Source: RGIG8775 sp045128735 (GTDB taxonomy: Bacteria; Bacillota; Clostridia; Oscillospirales; CAG-272). Taken from it: a stretch of DNA of 64,000 bases. Below the pieces are notes generated by a model. That model was not told where the DNA came from, ran no database searches, and saw nothing but the letters and a program-made list of their open reading frames with translations. Position 1 is the stretch's first letter. Each line of letters starts with the position of its first letter. Made by a program: the position numbers and the translations under genes. Positions 1 through 8,481 of this stretch are shown piece after piece. The stretch is from positions 1 through 64,000 of the forward strand of contig JBGVRT010000007.1 in NCBI GenBank assembly GCA_045128735.1. The letters are read 5' to 3'.

Positions 1-81
1 ACGATATTCACGATACCAAACGGCTTTGCCAAAACTCAAATAGATAAGTTCTTATTTCTGCGGAATTTCAATTCAAAAATT
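1..81. other. No supported gene; probable 3' flank of an upstream gene
   Basis: No reading frame here can be assigned to a protein. The terminator that follows at 82-112 suggests that a plus-strand gene ends at or just before the window start, but which frame it uses cannot be decided from this stub. Confidence 0.4.
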
Positions 82-112
82 ACAGCACTCACTTTTGTGG
101 GTGCTGTTTTTT
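82..112 (+). terminator. Rho-independent terminator
   Basis: An 11-bp stem (ACAGCACTCAC with GTGGGTGCTGT, one G-U pair), a TTTT loop and a T run at 107-112. It would end transcription entering from before the window. Confidence 0.85.
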
Positions 113-152
113 GACGTAAGACGGTTCATTTTGTAAAAACTTTGCCGCCCTA

Positions 153-181
153 TTTACTTTTCGCAAAAAATATGCTATAAT
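153..181 (+). promoter_or_regulatory. Promoter of the DUF6440 gene
   Basis: -35 TTTACT at 153-158, a 17-base spacer and -10 TATAAT at 176-181 preceded by TGC (extended -10). It lies 40 bases before the start codon of the small gene at 222. Confidence 0.7.
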
Positions 182-221
182 GTACCTGTTAAACAAACTT
201 AAATTTTGCGAGGTGTAGATA

Positions 222-401
222 ATGGCAAAAAAAGAGAGATTTGAAAAGGTATACGCGCAAGGCTCGATAAACGTTACCGAAATATGGGTTGACAAAGAAA
301 CCGGTGTTAATTATCTATTCCACGCAAGCGGATATGCGGGAGGAATGACGCCTTTGCTTGACCGCGAGGGTAAGCCTGTTGTTTCGCCTATAACCAAGTA
401 A
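222..401 (+). CDS. DUF6440 family small protein
   Basis: A 59-residue protein preceded by the weak ribosome binding site GCGAGGTG. It has a charged N-terminus (MAKKERFEKVY) followed by the block VDKETGVNYLFHASGYAGG and then TPLLDREGKPV, which is the pattern of the DUF6440 family of small soluble proteins in Firmicutes. There is no signal peptide or membrane segment. The family has no assigned function and the sequence adds none. The acetyltransferase gene follows 21 bases downstream, so the two are probably co-transcribed from the promoter at 153-181. Recognition of the family is from memory of its conserved block; the coding call itself is firm because of the promoter, ribosome binding site and family-like sequence. 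Confidence 0.8.
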   Translation: MAKKERFEKVYAQGSINVTEIWVDKETGVNYLFHASGYAGGMTPLLDREGKPVVSPITK

Positions 402-422
402 ACTTTGCAAGCGGGAGAAGAT

Positions 423-929
423 ATGAACACTTTGGAAGTAGCACAGCCGCAAGACCTCGAAATCTGCGGCAGAATCATTAACGATGGCAGAGAATTTCAG
501 CGCGCGCAGGGCTTTGTGCAATGGGATGACACCTATCCCACTCTTGACCTGATACGCGAGGATATAAAGATGGGAAAGGGCTACGTGCTCAAGATAGACG
601 GCGTTATCGCTGGCTATATGTTTATTGACTTTTCGGGTGAGCCTGCCTATTTGAATATCAAGGGCGAGTGGCGCTCCGACGAGAAGTACGCCGTAGTGCA
701 CCGTATGGCGTTCAGCAAGGATTTTCAAGGGAAAGGACTGTCGGGGATAGCCTTTGGACTTATCGAAAAGCTTTGCCTTGAAAACGACGTGAAATATATC
801 CGTATGGATACCGACTTCCCAAATAAAAGAATGCAACACGTAATGACAAAAAACGGATTTGTGAACTGCGGTATAATAGTTTTCCAGGGCGAAAAGCTTG
901 CCTACGATAAATTTATTAACGCATTTTGA
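423..929 (+). CDS. GNAT family N-acetyltransferase
   Basis: A 168-residue GCN5-related acetyltransferase that would transfer an acetyl group from acetyl-CoA to an amine; the substrate is not evident. The acetyl-CoA pyrophosphate-binding motif is visible as FSKDFQGKGLSGIAF (Q-x-x-G-x-G type), followed by the typical region in which MDTDFPNKRMQHVMTKNGF forms the last helix and strand. I chose ATG 423 over an upstream TTG at 405 because GGGAGAAG sits just before it. It ends only 14 bases before the aldo/keto reductase start, implying one transcript with its neighbours. Confidence 0.85.
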   Translation: MNTLEVAQPQDLEICGRIINDGREFQRAQGFVQWDDTYPTLDLIREDIKMGKGYVLKIDGVIAGYMFIDFSGEPAYLNIKGEWRSDEKYAVVHRMAFSKDFQGKGLSGIAFGLIEKLCLENDVKYIRMDTDFPNKRMQHVMTKNGFVNCGIIVFQGEKLAYDKFINAF

Positions 930-943
930 AAAGGAGACTTTGT

Positions 944-1951
944 ATGGAATATATAACACTCGGAAAAACGGGTTTGAAGGTCTCACGCGTTGGCTTTGGC
1001 GGAATACCCATACAAAAGGTTGACGCTGACGGCGCGGTTAAGCTGATGAAAGCTGTGGTGGACAGAGGAATCAATTTTATTGATACCGCCCGCGCTTACA
1101 CGGTAAGTGAGGAGCTTATAGGTAACGCTCTTGTGGGTATGCGAGACAAATTTGTTATTGCCACCAAGAGTATGGCACGTACAGCTGATGCAATGCGTGC
1201 GGATATTGAAACAAGCCTTAAAAATCTTAAGACAGATTATATTGACATCTATCAGATACATAACGTAACAATGGAACAGCTTGCTGTTGTGTGTGGCGAA
1301 GGCGGTGCCCTTGAGGTATTGAAAGAAGCTGTGGAACAGGGAAAGATAGGACATATCGGACTTACCGCGCATTCGCTTGAGGTTTTTGAATACGCTACCA
1401 CGCTTGATTGGGTGGAAACCTTGATGTTCCCCTACAATATAGTTGAAACCCAAGGCGAGGAAATAATAAAGAAGTGCCGAGAGAATAATATCGGATTTAT
1501 CTGTATGAAGCCTCTTGCGGGCGGTGCGCTTGAAAACGCCGCTCTTGCAATGCGCTTTATAGCCGCAAATAAAAACGTGGATATCGTTATTCCGGGTATG
1601 TGCTGTGAGGAAGAAGTAGATATGAATGTGGCGTCTGTGTGTGATACTTCGCCGCTTTCACAGGACGAGCTTGAAAAGATAGAAAATATCCGCAAGACGC
1701 TCGGCACAAACTTCTGTCGCAGATGTAATTACTGTCAGCCCTGTGCGGCAGGCATAAACATTTCGGGAGTGTTCCTTTTTGGAGGATACCTTGAGAGATA
1801 CGGACTTGAGGATTGGGCAAGGGCAAGATATGCAACACTTCCCAACAAGGCAAGTGCTTGCATAGAGTGCGGCGTGTGTGAAACAAGATGTCCGTACAAT
1901 CTGCCCATAAGAGAAATGCTTAAAAAATACGCTGTCGCATTTGGCGAATAA
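944..1951 (+). CDS. Aldo/keto reductase with C-terminal 4Fe-4S ferredoxin domain
   Basis: A 335-residue oxidoreductase. The N-terminal 250 or so residues form the AKR TIM barrel, with the catalytic set visible as Asp and Tyr in FIDTARAYT, Lys in FVIATKSMA and His in YQIHN. The C-terminal part carries two cysteine groups, CRRCNYCQPC and CIECGVCETRCPYNLPI, that should hold iron-sulfur clusters. This ferredoxin-fused AKR type is common in anaerobes, where it is thought to pass electrons between a carbonyl/alcohol pair and ferredoxin; the substrate is unknown. ATG 944 was chosen because AAAGGAGA lies just upstream. The PPi-phosphofructokinase follows 14 bases later. Confidence 0.9.
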   Translation: MEYITLGKTGLKVSRVGFGGIPIQKVDADGAVKLMKAVVDRGINFIDTARAYTVSEELIGNALVGMRDKFVIATKSMARTADAMRADIETSLKNLKTDYIDIYQIHNVTMEQLAVVCGEGGALEVLKEAVEQGKIGHIGLTAHSLEVFEYATTLDWVETLMFPYNIVETQGEEIIKKCRENNIGFICMKPLAGGALENAALAMRFIAANKNVDIVIPGMCCEEEVDMNVASVCDTSPLSQDELEKIENIRKTLGTNFCRRCNYCQPCAAGINISGVFLFGGYLERYGLEDWARARYATLPNKASACIECGVCETRCPYNLPIREMLKKYAVAFGE

Positions 1952-1965
1952 GAAAGGATAAAATT

Positions 1966-3207
1966 ATGAACAAGCTTATAGGAAACGCAGTTGTAGGTCA
2001 GTCGGGAGGACCTACCGCGGCAATAAACGCAACCCTCGCCGGAGTTATCAGAGGAGTAAAGGACGAAGCTGTGCACGGCGGTGCAATAGGCAAGCTTTAC
2101 GGTATGCGTAATGGCGTTGAGGGACTTATGGCAGAGCGCCTTATTGACCTTTCGGCGCGTTTTGCAAACGATGAGGATATAGAAATACTTGAAAGCACGC
2201 CTGCGGCGGCTCTCGGTTCTTGCCGAAAGAAGCTTCCAAAGCCACAGGATGACCCCGCTTTTTTTGAAAATCTTATTTCTATATTCAAAAAGTACGATAT
2301 AAGATATTTCTTCTACATAGGTGGAAACGACTCGATGGATACCGTCGCAAAGCTTTCGGAGTACACCACTATGTGCGATTACGAAATGCGCATAATAGGC
2401 GTTCCCAAGACTATTGATAACGATTTGGTTGTAACCGACCATACCCCCGGATTCGGTTCGGCGGCAAAGTATATAGCTACAACAATGCAGGAGATAATCC
2501 GTGATTGCGCGGTTTATACCACGAAGGCGGTTACTATTGTTGAGATAATGGGACGCGACGCAGGCTGGCTTACCGCATCCTCTGCTATCGGACGCGTTGT
2601 AAACGGAGTGGCTCCCAACCTCGTATATCTTCCTGAGAGAACCTTCAGTATGGAGGAGTTTATGGAGGACGTAAAGGCGGAGCTTGAAAAACAGCCCAAC
2701 GTTGTAGTTGCTGTTTCCGAGGGGCTTCAGTTTGCCGACGGAACCTACGTAGGAGAGGGAACTCAAAGCGGCGCGGTTGATATTTTCGGTCACAAATACC
2801 TTTCGGGTACGGGCAAGGCGCTGGAAATGGCTGTCAAGGCTGAAATAGGATGTAAGGTGCGCTCGGTAGAGCTTAATATTTCGCAGAGATGCGCTTCGCA
2901 CATAGCATCGGGAACAGATATTGACGAGTCGGTAAGAGTTGGTAGAGGCGCGGTATTTGCGGCGGCGCAGGGCGTTACCCGTAGAATGATGACGATTCTG
3001 CGCAACGGCGGTGAGGAATATTCTTCTATAATCGACCACTCCGACGTTTCGGAAATTGCAAATAAAACCAAGCACGTGGACAGTAAATATATCAATGAAA
3101 GAGGAAATAATGTTACCGACGAGTGCTGTAAATATCTGCTCCCCCTTATAGCGGGCGAAAGAGATATCAAGTACGAGAACGGTCTTCCCGTACATATTGT
3201 TTTGTGA
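1966..3207 (+). CDS. pfp: Diphosphate--fructose-6-phosphate 1-phosphotransferase (PPi-PFK)
   Basis: A 413-residue phosphofructokinase that phosphorylates fructose 6-phosphate, most likely with pyrophosphate. Visible family motifs are GQSGGPTAAINATLAG at the N-terminus, GGNDSMDT in place of the GGDGS of ATP enzymes, PKTIDND with the Lys that is diagnostic of the PPi-using group, GFGSAAKY and MGRDAGWLTA. Length fits the short PPi-PFK class. It allows reversible glycolysis using PPi, which is common in anaerobic Clostridia. A ribosome binding site (AGAAAGGA) precedes the ATG. The SDR gene starts 7 bases after the stop, so both are probably one unit. PPi rather than ATP dependence is inferred from motif residues. 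Confidence 0.9.
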   Translation: MNKLIGNAVVGQSGGPTAAINATLAGVIRGVKDEAVHGGAIGKLYGMRNGVEGLMAERLIDLSARFANDEDIEILESTPAAALGSCRKKLPKPQDDPAFFENLISIFKKYDIRYFFYIGGNDSMDTVAKLSEYTTMCDYEMRIIGVPKTIDNDLVVTDHTPGFGSAAKYIATTMQEIIRDCAVYTTKAVTIVEIMGRDAGWLTASSAIGRVVNGVAPNLVYLPERTFSMEEFMEDVKAELEKQPNVVVAVSEGLQFADGTYVGEGTQSGAVDIFGHKYLSGTGKALEMAVKAEIGCKVRSVELNISQRCASHIASGTDIDESVRVGRGAVFAAAQGVTRRMMTILRNGGEEYSSIIDHSDVSEIANKTKHVDSKYINERGNNVTDECCKYLLPLIAGERDIKYENGLPVHIVL

Positions 3208-3214
3208 GATTGGT

Positions 3215-3973
3215 ATGAGAATAGCAATTATAACCGGCGCATCGTCGGGAATGGGCAGAGAATTTGTAAAGCAGATAGACGCAACCGAAAGCTTTGACGA
3301 AATATGGGTCATAGCAAGACGCAAAGAGCGCCTTGAGGAGCTTGGAAAAGATTCAAACAATAAAATTCGTCCAATCCCGCTTGACTTGATGAAGCAGGAA
3401 AGCTTTGAAGAATACAAGGCGTTGCTTGAGTCTGAAAAGCCCGACGTGGCTGTGCTTGTAAACGGCAGCGGATTTGGAAGATTCGGAGCGTTTGCCGATA
3501 TAGATTTGCAAACTCAGCTTGATATGATTGACCTTAACGATAAGGCGCTTGTGGCAATGACACATATCACCTTGCCCTATATGCGCGAGGGCGGACGGAT
3601 ATATCAGATTGACTCTCTTTCGTCTTTTCAGCCCGTGCCGTATATAGGTGTTTACGGTGCAACAAAAGCTTTTGTTCTCAGCTTTTCCCGCGCGCTTAAC
3701 GTCGAGCTCAAAAAGCGGGGAATAAGGGTTATGGCAATTTGCCCGGGTTGGGTCAGAACCGAGTTTTTTGACCGTGCGGTAACCGATGATACTATTACAT
3801 ATTACAACAGATATTACGACGCTGACCAGGTGGTAAAAAGAGCACTTAAGGATATGAAAAAGGGAAGAGACGTATCTGTTTGCGGCTTTCCCATCAGAAT
3901 GCAGGTCAGACTTACGAAGCTGTTGCCGCATAAATTAGTTATGAAAATATGGTGTAAACAGCAGAAAAAATAA
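3215..3973 (+). CDS. Short-chain dehydrogenase/reductase (SDR)
   Basis: A 252-residue Rossmann-fold oxidoreductase. The cofactor motif TGASSGMGREF is at the N-terminus, followed by LVNGSGFG at the NAG position, a Ser in QIDSLSSFQ and the catalytic YGATK, then CPGWVRTEFF. This is a classical SDR. The basic residues after strand 2 (ARRKERLEEL) suggest NADP(H). The substrate cannot be told. ATG 3215 lies 8 bases after the stop of the PPi-PFK gene and has no strong ribosome binding site, so translation is probably coupled. Confidence 0.85.
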   Translation: MRIAIITGASSGMGREFVKQIDATESFDEIWVIARRKERLEELGKDSNNKIRPIPLDLMKQESFEEYKALLESEKPDVAVLVNGSGFGRFGAFADIDLQTQLDMIDLNDKALVAMTHITLPYMREGGRIYQIDSLSSFQPVPYIGVYGATKAFVLSFSRALNVELKKRGIRVMAICPGWVRTEFFDRAVTDDTITYYNRYYDADQVVKRALKDMKKGRDVSVCGFPIRMQVRLTKLLPHKLVMKIWCKQQKK

Positions 3974-4051
3974 GTGACCTTGTGTTGAAAGATGTCTAAT
4001 ACCCGATTGCCGTATGATAAGAAAACAAAGAATATTGGTTAAAAAAACAAA

Positions 4052-4080
4052 GGAAGCTAATCGGTCAGCAATGCTATAAT
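4052..4080 (+). promoter_or_regulatory. Promoter with unusual -35 (GGAAGC) before the solute-binding protein
   Basis: An extended -10 TGCTATAAT (TATAAT at 4075-4080) with GGAAGC (4052-4057) exactly 17 bases upstream in place of a TTGACA-like box. The string AACAAAGGAAGC is shared, at identical spacing, with the promoter at 18290-18318. Confidence 0.6.
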
Positions 4081-4116
4081 TAAAACGGTAAAAATTTAAG
4101 AAAGGTACTTGAGCTT

Positions 4117-5583
4117 ATGAAAAAACTTATTGCACTTATTATGGCGGTACTGTTCCTTCTTGCGGGTTGCGGAGGTCTTGCCGACGATACTACTGCTCTG
4201 AAGGCAGAAGGCGTTGAGGACGACGGAGGCAGAAATTCGGTAAAGGATACCGTTCCTGCAGACCTTAGATTTAACGGAGAAACGGTAACGTTTTTCGTGC
4301 GTAGCGATAACGATTTGACAAATAACGAAATGGACGTTGATAAGACTACCAACAACACTCTTTCGGATGCTGTTTACTACCGTAATACTACGGTTGAGAG
4401 CCGTTTGGGCGTTGAGATTACGCAGGTGGCGCAGGCTTGCCCTTACACAAACACCGACCCTTGGAACTCAACTCTGCGTAACGCGGTGCTTACCAAGAGC
4501 GGTGATTACGATGCCGCCGCAATATACGGCTCGCAGAGCTCGGCTCTTGCGGTTGAGGGATTGTACTATAACGTGCTTGACCTTCCATACATAAATCTTG
4601 ATAAGCCTTGGTGGAACCAGACAATCAGAGATGAACTTACTCTTTTTGATACCCTCTATTTCCTTGCGGGTGATATTTGCGTTTCCGAAATCGCTCAGGG
4701 TCTTTGCTTCTTCTATAACAAGGATATGTTCAACGAGTTTTTCGGCTCGCAGGGCATAGATATTTATCAGGTCGTAGAAGACCAGAAGTGGACTGTTGAC
4801 TATATGACCAATCTTGTTTCAAACGTATGGACAGATGAGAACAACGACGGTGTGGCAAGTGACGGTGACGCTGTCGGATTGGTTGCAGGCTCAAGTATGT
4901 CGGGCAGCGGATATATGGATTGCTGGGTTCCCGCAATGGGCATAAGACTTACGACTATGGTTGACGGCTATCCCGAACTTACCTTCTACAACGAGCATAC
5001 CGTTGAGGCTTATGAGAAGGTGCAGAAGCTTTACATCAATAACTCGGGTACGCTCAGAGCAGACGGTGTTACAAAGACAAGCTTCTTGAACGGAAATCAG
5101 ATGTTCAATATGAGCATATTCAACTCGGGTGAGGGATATCGCGATATGCAGGACGATTACGGAGTTCTTCCTATCCCGAAGTTTAACGAGGAGCAGAATG
5201 ATTACCATTCCTCCTTCCATAACTCCGCATCTCTTCTTGTGGTTCTTTCTACTTGTCAGGAAGGCGAAAAGCTTGGCGCAACCCTTGAGCTTATGGCGGC
5301 AGAGGGATATAAGCAGGTTACTCCCGCGTACTTTGAAATCTGTCTCCAAGGTAAATATTCGGATGAGCCTCAGGACGCCGAGATGTATGACAGAATTATA
5401 AACAGCTTTGTTTATACGTTCGGTTTCTGCTATTCGACAAAGAGCCTTTCGGGTATAGGTTCTCTCTTCAGAGATATCGACGCAGATATCGCGCAGAGAT
5501 ACGAACAGAACAAGATCAAATATCAGACCTCTCTCGAAGAGCTTATCGATAAGCTTGACGAAATATCCTTTATAGCTGGATAA
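4117..5583 (+). CDS. Extracellular solute-binding lipoprotein, ABC sugar-type
   Basis: A 488-residue surface lipoprotein. It begins with MKKLIALIMAVLFLLAGCGG, a lipoprotein signal with lipobox LAGC, followed by an acidic linker and a large periplasmic-binding-protein-like body (FYNKDMFNEF and GIDIYQVVEDQKWTVDYM type segments of the family 1 sugar-binding group). It should bind a carbohydrate at the cell surface and deliver it to an ABC permease. No permease or ATPase gene is adjacent, so it is an orphan here. Its promoter shares an odd upstream element with the fourth lipoprotein glycosidase (18352), which suggests shared control and perhaps a related substrate. A strong terminator follows. 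Confidence 0.85.
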   Translation: MKKLIALIMAVLFLLAGCGGLADDTTALKAEGVEDDGGRNSVKDTVPADLRFNGETVTFFVRSDNDLTNNEMDVDKTTNNTLSDAVYYRNTTVESRLGVEITQVAQACPYTNTDPWNSTLRNAVLTKSGDYDAAAIYGSQSSALAVEGLYYNVLDLPYINLDKPWWNQTIRDELTLFDTLYFLAGDICVSEIAQGLCFFYNKDMFNEFFGSQGIDIYQVVEDQKWTVDYMTNLVSNVWTDENNDGVASDGDAVGLVAGSSMSGSGYMDCWVPAMGIRLTTMVDGYPELTFYNEHTVEAYEKVQKLYINNSGTLRADGVTKTSFLNGNQMFNMSIFNSGEGYRDMQDDYGVLPIPKFNEEQNDYHSSFHNSASLLVVLSTCQEGEKLGATLELMAAEGYKQVTPAYFEICLQGKYSDEPQDAEMYDRIINSFVYTFGFCYSTKSLSGIGSLFRDIDADIAQRYEQNKIKYQTSLEELIDKLDEISFIAG

Positions 5584-5597
5584 GCGGTTTTAAGATA

Positions 5598-5626
5598 AGC
5601 CGCCGCAAAATTGCGGCGGCTTTTTT
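5598..5626 (+). terminator. Rho-independent terminator
   Basis: Perfect 11-bp arms AGCCGCCGCAA and TTGCGGCGGCT followed by six T, 15 bases after the solute-binding protein stop. Confidence 0.92.
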
Positions 5627-5667
5627 GCAAATTTATCTCCATTTTTTTCTAAAGTTTTTCTAAATAC

Positions 5668-5696
5668 TTGAAAAAAATATAAAAATGTGTTATACT
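5668..5696 (+). promoter_or_regulatory. Promoter of the membrane protein/metG unit
   Basis: TTGAAA at 5668-5673, a 17-base spacer and TATACT at 5691-5696, 28 bases before the TTG start at 5725. Confidence 0.65.
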
Positions 5697-5724
5697 ATTC
5701 ATATTGCCGAATGGAGGTGGTACG

Positions 5725-6489
5725 TTGACCCCCTTGAAATCGAATATAAAAAGAAATTCCGAGGCGCGTGCGCGTGAGGCGCTTGAGCGCAAGGGTAACC
5801 GTCTTAAGCTGGCTGTGAGCGTTATCATCTGCGTTGCCATAACTTTTGTGATGTGGAATACGTCGGACGCGGTGGAGCTGCTTGTCGGTTGTTTTGTGTC
5901 AGATCCGACGGCGTGCTATCTTGTCGCTAACGGATTGCTTTATTTCTTGTTGATTTTCGTCGTTTCTCCCGTTTATCTCGGCGTTTTCTTTGCGGCGGCG
6001 CGAATGCTTCGTGGCGAGAGCGTGGAGATAATCGATGTGTTCGACAGCTTTAGCTCATCAAGAAGCTACGGCAGAGCGCTCGGATTGGCGTTAAATATGT
6101 TTTTGCGTATTTTGCCCATTGTTTTGATTTTGCGGTTGCCATATGCCGCAAGAGCCTTGTCTGGGTGGCTTGAAATTCCAAAATTCTTTGCTGATTACGG
6201 AAGCGTAATTTCAATCGTTGCAGCGCTGATTATTGTTCTTCCCGTGGCGTCATCCTTCGGCTTTGTCGGATTTGCCGAAATGCATAGAGAGCAGAGCCTT
6301 CGCCAAGCCGTCAAACGGGCTAGAAAAGCACGGAAAGGGAAGAGTTCGCTTGTGTTTTCTCTTGCCTACTCAACTCTGCTTAAGCTTTTGCTGTCGCTTC
6401 TAAGTGTGGGCGTGATTACCGTTTTGCACACGATTCCTCTTGCACTCCTCAGATACGCAAGCCTTGCGCAGGAGCTTGATAATAATTGA
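5725..6489 (+). CDS. Integral membrane protein of unknown function (DUF975-like layout)
   Basis: A 254-residue protein with a basic N-terminus (residues 1-30, rich in Arg/Lys/Ala) and about five hydrophobic segments, e.g. LAVSVIICVAITFVMW, LLYFLLIFVVSPVYLGVFF and ILPIVLILRL. The cytoplasmic stretch ESVEIIDVFDSFSSSRSYGRAL resembles in position the IFDGFKDF motif of DUF975 proteins, another of which occurs at 30707, but overall similarity is too weak for a firm family call. I chose the TTG at 5725 because GGAGGTGG ends 5 bases upstream; earlier TTG 5704 has no such site. metG starts 27 bases after the stop. Confidence 0.7.
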   Translation: MTPLKSNIKRNSEARAREALERKGNRLKLAVSVIICVAITFVMWNTSDAVELLVGCFVSDPTACYLVANGLLYFLLIFVVSPVYLGVFFAAARMLRGESVEIIDVFDSFSSSRSYGRALGLALNMFLRILPIVLILRLPYAARALSGWLEIPKFFADYGSVISIVAALIIVLPVASSFGFVGFAEMHREQSLRQAVKRARKARKGKSSLVFSLAYSTLLKLLLSLLSVGVITVLHTIPLALLRYASLAQELDNN

Positions 6490-6516
6490 CCTATATACGA
6501 AAGGACTGATATAAAA

Positions 6517-8481
6517 ATGGAACAGAGAAAGAAATTTTATATGACTACGGCTATTGCCTATGCTTCAAGAAAGCCGCACTTCGGCAATACCTATGAGATC
6601 ATTATGGCTGACGCTTACGCAAGATATAAGCGCGCTATGGGCTATGACGTTTACCTTTGCACGGGTACTGACGAGCACGGTCAGAAGATAGAAAATCTCG
6701 CTAACGAGGCAGGTATCACACCCAAGCAGTACGTTGACGGCGTTGCAGGTGAAATAAAGGGCGTGTGGGATAAGATGAACACAAGCTATGATTATTTTAT
6801 CCGTACAACCGACGATTATCACGAGCGCACTGTTCAGAAGATTTTCAAGAGATTCTACGAGCAGGGTGACATTTATAAGGATTACTACGAGGGCTGGTAT
6901 TGCACTCCCTGCGAGTCCTTCTTTACCGATACCCAAATAACAGACGGCAAATGCCCCGACTGCGGCAGACCTGTTGAGCACGCAAGGGAAGAAGCGTACT
7001 TCTTCAAAATGAGCAAGTACGTTGACCGCCTTATAAAGCATATTGAGAGCGATAATGATTTCATTCAACCCGAATCTCGTAAGAATGAAATGTTAAACAC
7101 ATTCCTCAAAGCAGGGCTTCAAGACCTTTGTTTGTCAAGAACGTCGTTTAAGTGGGGGATTCCCGTGGACTTTGATGACAGACACGTGGTCTACGTATGG
7201 TTTGACGCTCTTACAAACTATATAACCGCACTCGGATACGATCCCGACAAGAGCTACGAAGAGCAGAGCGAGCATTTCAAGAAATATTGGCCCTGCGACG
7301 TGCATATCATCGGCAAGGATATACTTCGCTTCCACACTATTTATTGGCCCATATTCCTTATGGCACTTGACCTTCCTCTCCCCAAAAAGGTGTTCGGACA
7401 TCCTTGGTTTATCGCGGGTGTGGATAAGATGTCAAAATCGAGAGGAAACGTTATATACGCCGATAAGCTTGCCGACCACTTTGGCGTTGACGGCGTAAGA
7501 TATTACGCGCTTTCCGAAATGCCTTATGCAAACGACGGTTCAATAACCTATGAATCTGTTATTACACGCTTTAACGCTGACCTTGTAAACAACCTCGGTA
7601 ACCTTGTAAAGCGTACTCTCGATATGCAGAAGAAGTACTTTGATAAGGTGGTCCAGGCTCCCACAGCTCCCGAGGCTCTTGACGATGAGCTTAAGGCGGT
7701 CTGCTTCGATACCTACGAGCAGGTGGTTAAGCTTATGGACGGATACCGTGTCGCGGACGCTCTTGAGGCTATCTTCTCAATGCTTCGCCGCGCTAATAAG
7801 TACATCGACGAGACAACTCCCTGGTCACTTGCAAAGGACGAGAGTAAGAAGGAAAGACTTGGTACGGTTCTTTATAACCTGCTTGAAACTATCCGCCGCG
7901 GCGCGATACTTCTTATGCCCTTTATCCCCGAAAGTGCCGCTGAAATTCTCCGCGAGCTTGGCTGTGAGTACAATGGCTATGCAGAGCTTGAAAACAAGGG
8001 CTTTGATGGTGTAAAGGCAGGTTCGCCAGTTGAGGATTCCAAGGTGCTTTTCGCAAGAATCGACGAGGAAAAGAAGCTCGCCGAGTTTGCCGCAGAGGCA
8101 GAAGCGGCAAAGAAAGCCGCAGAGCTTGAGGAAAAGCAGAAGGAAAAACCCGAGGGCTGTGCGCTTATCGGCATTGAGGACTTTATGAACGTTGAGCTTA
8201 GAAGCGCAAAGATCCTCGCCTGCGAGAAGGTTCCGAAGGCTAAAAAGCTTCTCAAGCTTCAGGTTGACCTTGGCTACGAGCAGAGACAGGTGGTTTCGGG
8301 AATTGCAAAGTTCTACGAGCCCGAACAGCTTGTGGGTAAGAAAATAATTCTTGTTGTAAACCTTAAGCCCGCAACCCTTTGCGGTATCGAATCCAATGGA
8401 ATGATACTCGCATCGGGTGAGGAGGACGTAAGAGTCGTATTCCTTGATCCCGAAACTCCTCTTGGTGAGAGAATAAGATGA
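6517..8481 (+). CDS. metG: Methionyl-tRNA synthetase
   Basis: A 654-residue class I aminoacyl-tRNA synthetase that charges tRNA-Met. The HIGH-type motif is HFGN at residues 21-24, the KMSKS motif is exact at 304-308, and a zinc site is formed by CTPC and CPDC near residues 130-150. TGTDEHGQKIE is the methionine-pocket region. Residues beyond about 540 form the C-terminal tRNA-binding (Trbp111/EMAP-like) domain, including VELRSAKIL and ANGMILAS-like SNGMILAS, preceded by a Lys/Glu/Ala-rich linker. Full length. Its stop codon overlaps the TatD start by ATGA, so the two are translationally coupled, a common arrangement in Firmicutes. Confidence 0.97.
   Translation: MEQRKKFYMTTAIAYASRKPHFGNTYEIIMADAYARYKRAMGYDVYLCTGTDEHGQKIENLANEAGITPKQYVDGVAGEIKGVWDKMNTSYDYFIRTTDDYHERTVQKIFKRFYEQGDIYKDYYEGWYCTPCESFFTDTQITDGKCPDCGRPVEHAREEAYFFKMSKYVDRLIKHIESDNDFIQPESRKNEMLNTFLKAGLQDLCLSRTSFKWGIPVDFDDRHVVYVWFDALTNYITALGYDPDKSYEEQSEHFKKYWPCDVHIIGKDILRFHTIYWPIFLMALDLPLPKKVFGHPWFIAGVDKMSKSRGNVIYADKLADHFGVDGVRYYALSEMPYANDGSITYESVITRFNADLVNNLGNLVKRTLDMQKKYFDKVVQAPTAPEALDDELKAVCFDTYEQVVKLMDGYRVADALEAIFSMLRRANKYIDETTPWSLAKDESKKERLGTVLYNLLETIRRGAILLMPFIPESAAEILRELGCEYNGYAELENKGFDGVKAGSPVEDSKVLFARIDEEKKLAEFAAEAEAAKKAAELEEKQKEKPEGCALIGIEDFMNVELRSAKILACEKVPKAKKLLKLQVDLGYEQRQVVSGIAKFYEPEQLVGKKIILVVNLKPATLCGIESNGMILASGEEDVRVVFLDPETPLGERIR

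Noticed and set aside
1735..3417. Long minus-strand open frame opposite the aldo/keto reductase, PPi-PFK and SDR genes
   Set aside because: It runs antisense across three well-supported genes and has Cys/Ser/Arg-rich sequence without motifs or a ribosome binding site. It comes from codon bias in the real genes.
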